Assembly (NCBI GenBank): GCA_937893415.1 | Contig: CALBWZ010000397.1 | Location: forward strand, 1 to 14,122 | DNA length: 14,122 bases | Source: an uncultured Comamonadaceae bacterium | Lineage (GTDB): Bacteria; Pseudomonadota; Gammaproteobacteria; Burkholderiales; Burkholderiaceae_C | Direction: 5' to 3' | In this document: one piece after another, positions 12,352-14,122 of the stretch | How the letters are laid out: every line of letters begins with the position of its first letter | Numbering within the stretch: the first letter of the stretch is position 1 | The notes under the pieces: generated by a model | What the model saw: the letters and a program-made list of their open reading frames with translations, nothing else | Told to the model about the DNA's origin: nothing | The model's database searches: none | Translations under genes and position numbers: made by a program

Positions 12352-14122
12352 ATGGGTGCAACTGAATTTTCGAAACTGCCACACATTGGCGAATCTGTTA
12401 AACGCAAAGAAGACTACCGGTTTTTGACGGGTGCTGGCAACTACACCGAAGACATCAACATCGCCAATCAAACCTACGCGGTATTTGTGCGCTCGCCGCA
12501 CGCCCACGCCAACATCGTCTCCATCAACACAGACGCAGCTATGGCTATGCCTGGCGTTGTCAGCATCTTTAGTGGCAAAGACATTGAAGGAAAAATGGGT
12601 GGCTTGCCCTGCGGGTGGGGAATTACCAGCACAGACGGCACGCCTATGTCTGAGCCGCCGCACCCAGTGCTAGCTATTGGCAAAGTGCGCTATGTGGGCG
12701 ACCACGTCGCCATGGTGGTTGCTGAGACAGTGCAACAAGCCAAAGACGCTGCTGAATATGTCGAGGTGGAGTACGAGGTGTTGCAAGCGTCGGTGACGTG
12801 CGAGCAAGCTCGCACCCATACCCCTTTGCACGCTGAAGCACCTGGCAACCATTGTTTTAAGTGGGGCATTGGCGACAAGGCAGGCGTGGACGATGCGTTT
12901 ACTGGCGCGCACCACATAACAAAACTCGACCTCACCAACAACCGTTTGGTCCCCAACGCTTTAGAAACACGTGCAGCCATTGGTCACTACAACCGCGGCG
13001 CCGATGACTACACCTTGTATGTCAGCAATCAAAATCCACACGTTGAGCGTTTGTTGATGTGTGCGTTTGTGCTGAGCTTGCCTGAGCACAAAGTGCGTGT
13101 CATCGCGCCTGATGTAGGTGGTGGTTTTGGCTCAAAAATTTACCTATACGCAGAGGATGTTGCGCTGACTTGGGGGTCTAAGCAAATTAACCGACCCATC
13201 AAATGGGTGTGCGAGCGAAGTGAAGCGTTTCTAAGCGATGCGCATGGTCGTGACCATGTCAGCACGGCTGAAATGGCCATGGACAAAGATGGCAATTTCT
13301 TGGCTTTGCGCGTGCACACAGACGCCAACTTGGGCGCTTACTTGTCTACATTTGGCTCAGCTGTACCGACCATTTTGTACGCCACCTTGTTGGCGGGCCA
13401 GTATAAAACCCCGCAGGTCTATGTTGAGGTGGACGCTTGGTTTACCAACACCACCCCAGTAGATGCCTACCGTGGTGCAGGCCGCCCAGAAGCGTCCTAT
13501 CTCTTAGAGCGTTTGGTCTCACGGTGTGCGTGGGAGATGAACATGTCGCAAGACGAGATTCGCAAGCGGAACTTCATTACCAGCTTCCCATACCAAACGC
13601 CTGTGGCCTTGCAGTACGACATTGGCGACTTTCCAGCGCTTATGGAAAAAGCTCAAAGTATGGCCGACACCGCAGGCTTTCCCCAGCGCAAAGCGGCGTC
13701 TGCGGCAAAAGGCCTGTTGCGTGGCATGGGTTACTCAAGCTACATCGAGGCTTGTGGCATTGCACCCAGCAATATCGCAGGCGCCTTGGGTGCACGCGCT
13801 GGTTTGTTTGAGTCAGGCGAGGTGCGTGTCAACCCAACTGGTGGCGTGACCGTGTTCACGGGCTCTCATAGCCATGGTCAAGGTCACGAGACCACGTTTG
13901 CGCAAATTGTTGCAGCCCGCTTAGGACTCGAAGTTGTCCAAGTTGACATCGTGCACGGCGATACCGGGCGTGTGCCATTTGGCATGGGAACTTACGGTTC
14001 ACGTTCAGTCTCAGTTGGCGGAGCGGCCATCATGCGCGCTTTGGATAAAATTGAAGCCAAAGCCAAGAAAATTGCTGCGCACTTGTTAGAAGCCAGTGAT
14101 GCTGATATTGAGTTTGCCAACG
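12352..14122 (+). CDS. CoxL-like (form II) molybdopterin-binding large subunit, C-terminus beyond right edge
   Basis: The frame is open for 590 codons up to the window edge, about three quarters of the usual length near 780. It is the catalytic subunit that carries the molybdenum cofactor and hydroxylates its substrate. Landmarks are IGESVKRKEDYRFLTGAGNYTEDI (N-terminal a/b hammerhead), VRSPHAHA, VGDHVAMVVAE, DVGGGFGSK (254-262), the active-site loop AYRGAGRPEASY (372-383), GSHSHGQGHETTFAQIVA and the cofactor segment HGDTGRVPFGMGTYGSRS. True aerobic CO dehydrogenases (form I) have AYxCSFR at the loop; this one has AYRGAGR, the form II signature, lacking the cysteine that binds copper. CO oxidation is therefore unlikely and the substrate is open; an aromatic or N-heterocyclic aldehyde/purine-like compound would be typical of the family. 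No frameshift is seen. Confidence 0.93.
   Translation, partial: MGATEFSKLPHIGESVKRKEDYRFLTGAGNYTEDINIANQTYAVFVRSPHAHANIVSINTDAAMAMPGVVSIFSGKDIEGKMGGLPCGWGITSTDGTPMSEPPHPVLAIGKVRYVGDHVAMVVAETVQQAKDAAEYVEVEYEVLQASVTCEQARTHTPLHAEAPGNHCFKWGIGDKAGVDDAFTGAHHITKLDLTNNRLVPNALETRAAIGHYNRGADDYTLYVSNQNPHVERLLMCAFVLSLPEHKVRVIAPDVGGGFGSKIYLYAEDVALTWGSKQINRPIKWVCERSEAFLSDAHGRDHVSTAEMAMDKDGNFLALRVHTDANLGAYLSTFGSAVPTILYATLLAGQYKTPQVYVEVDAWFTNTTPVDAYRGAGRPEASYLLERLVSRCAWEMNMSQDEIRKRNFITSFPYQTPVALQYDIGDFPALMEKAQSMADTAGFPQRKAASAAKGLLRGMGYSSYIEACGIAPSNIAGALGARAGLFESGEVRVNPTGGVTVFTGSHSHGQGHETTFAQIVAARLGLEVVQVDIVHGDTGRVPFGMGTYGSRSVSVGGAAIMRALDKIEAKAKKIAAHLLEASDADIEFAN

Noticed and set aside
12352..14122. Assignment as true aerobic CO dehydrogenase CoxL
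   Set aside because: The active-site loop is AYRGAGR (form II) and not AYxCSFR, and the gene order is S then L without a preceding medium subunit.

Overview
The window looks like a chromosomal stretch from a betaproteobacterium, most likely Burkholderiales and possibly Comamonadaceae-like. I infer this from the gene content: a MaeB-type malic enzyme, a UraD-AllC fusion beside a PuuE-type allantoinase, and an AcoR-like regulator divergent from a form II CoxS/CoxL pair. There is no rRNA, tRNA, CRISPR array, insertion sequence or phage gene, and no sign of recent transfer.

Layout. Positions 1-443 (minus) hold the N-terminal part of an FkbM-family methyltransferase that runs off the left edge. 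A small lipoprotein follows (510-806, minus). A strong intrinsic terminator (825-867) closes the NADP-malic enzyme gene maeB (911-3208, minus). A 226-base gap with short repeats separates maeB from a minus-strand purine-catabolism block that reads right to left: gntR regulator (7510-8175), puuE allantoinase (6536-7480), a uraD-allC fusion (4757-6523), and an M20 metallohydrolase (3435-4712). An intrinsic terminator sits between the last two genes. The 5-hydroxyisourate hydrolase gene uraH (8295-8648, plus) is divergent from gntR. A TTGTATACAA palindrome lies in the shared promoter region and an identical one lies inside uraH.

Right part. A proline-rich lipoprotein with a TonB-C-like domain (8691-9236, minus) is followed by a long leader region and xdhC (9631-10458, plus). 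An AcoR-like regulator without an AAA+ domain (10488-11636, minus) comes next. Divergent from it is a molybdenum hydroxylase operon, coxS-like (11802-12269) and coxL-like (12352 to the right edge, partial). The CoxL-like protein carries AYRGAGR, the form II signature, so it is probably not a true CO dehydrogenase.

How it works together. UraH, the UraD half, PuuE and the AllC half cover 5-hydroxyisourate to OHCU, allantoin, allantoate and the ureidoglycine/ureidoglycolate stage. Urate oxidation and the last steps are not encoded here. XdhC would supply sulfurated molybdenum cofactor to a xanthine-dehydrogenase-family enzyme, either the CoxSL-like enzyme next door or a xanthine dehydrogenase elsewhere. 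The substrate of the CoxSL-like enzyme and of the M20 protein cannot be read from the sequence and are the main open questions.
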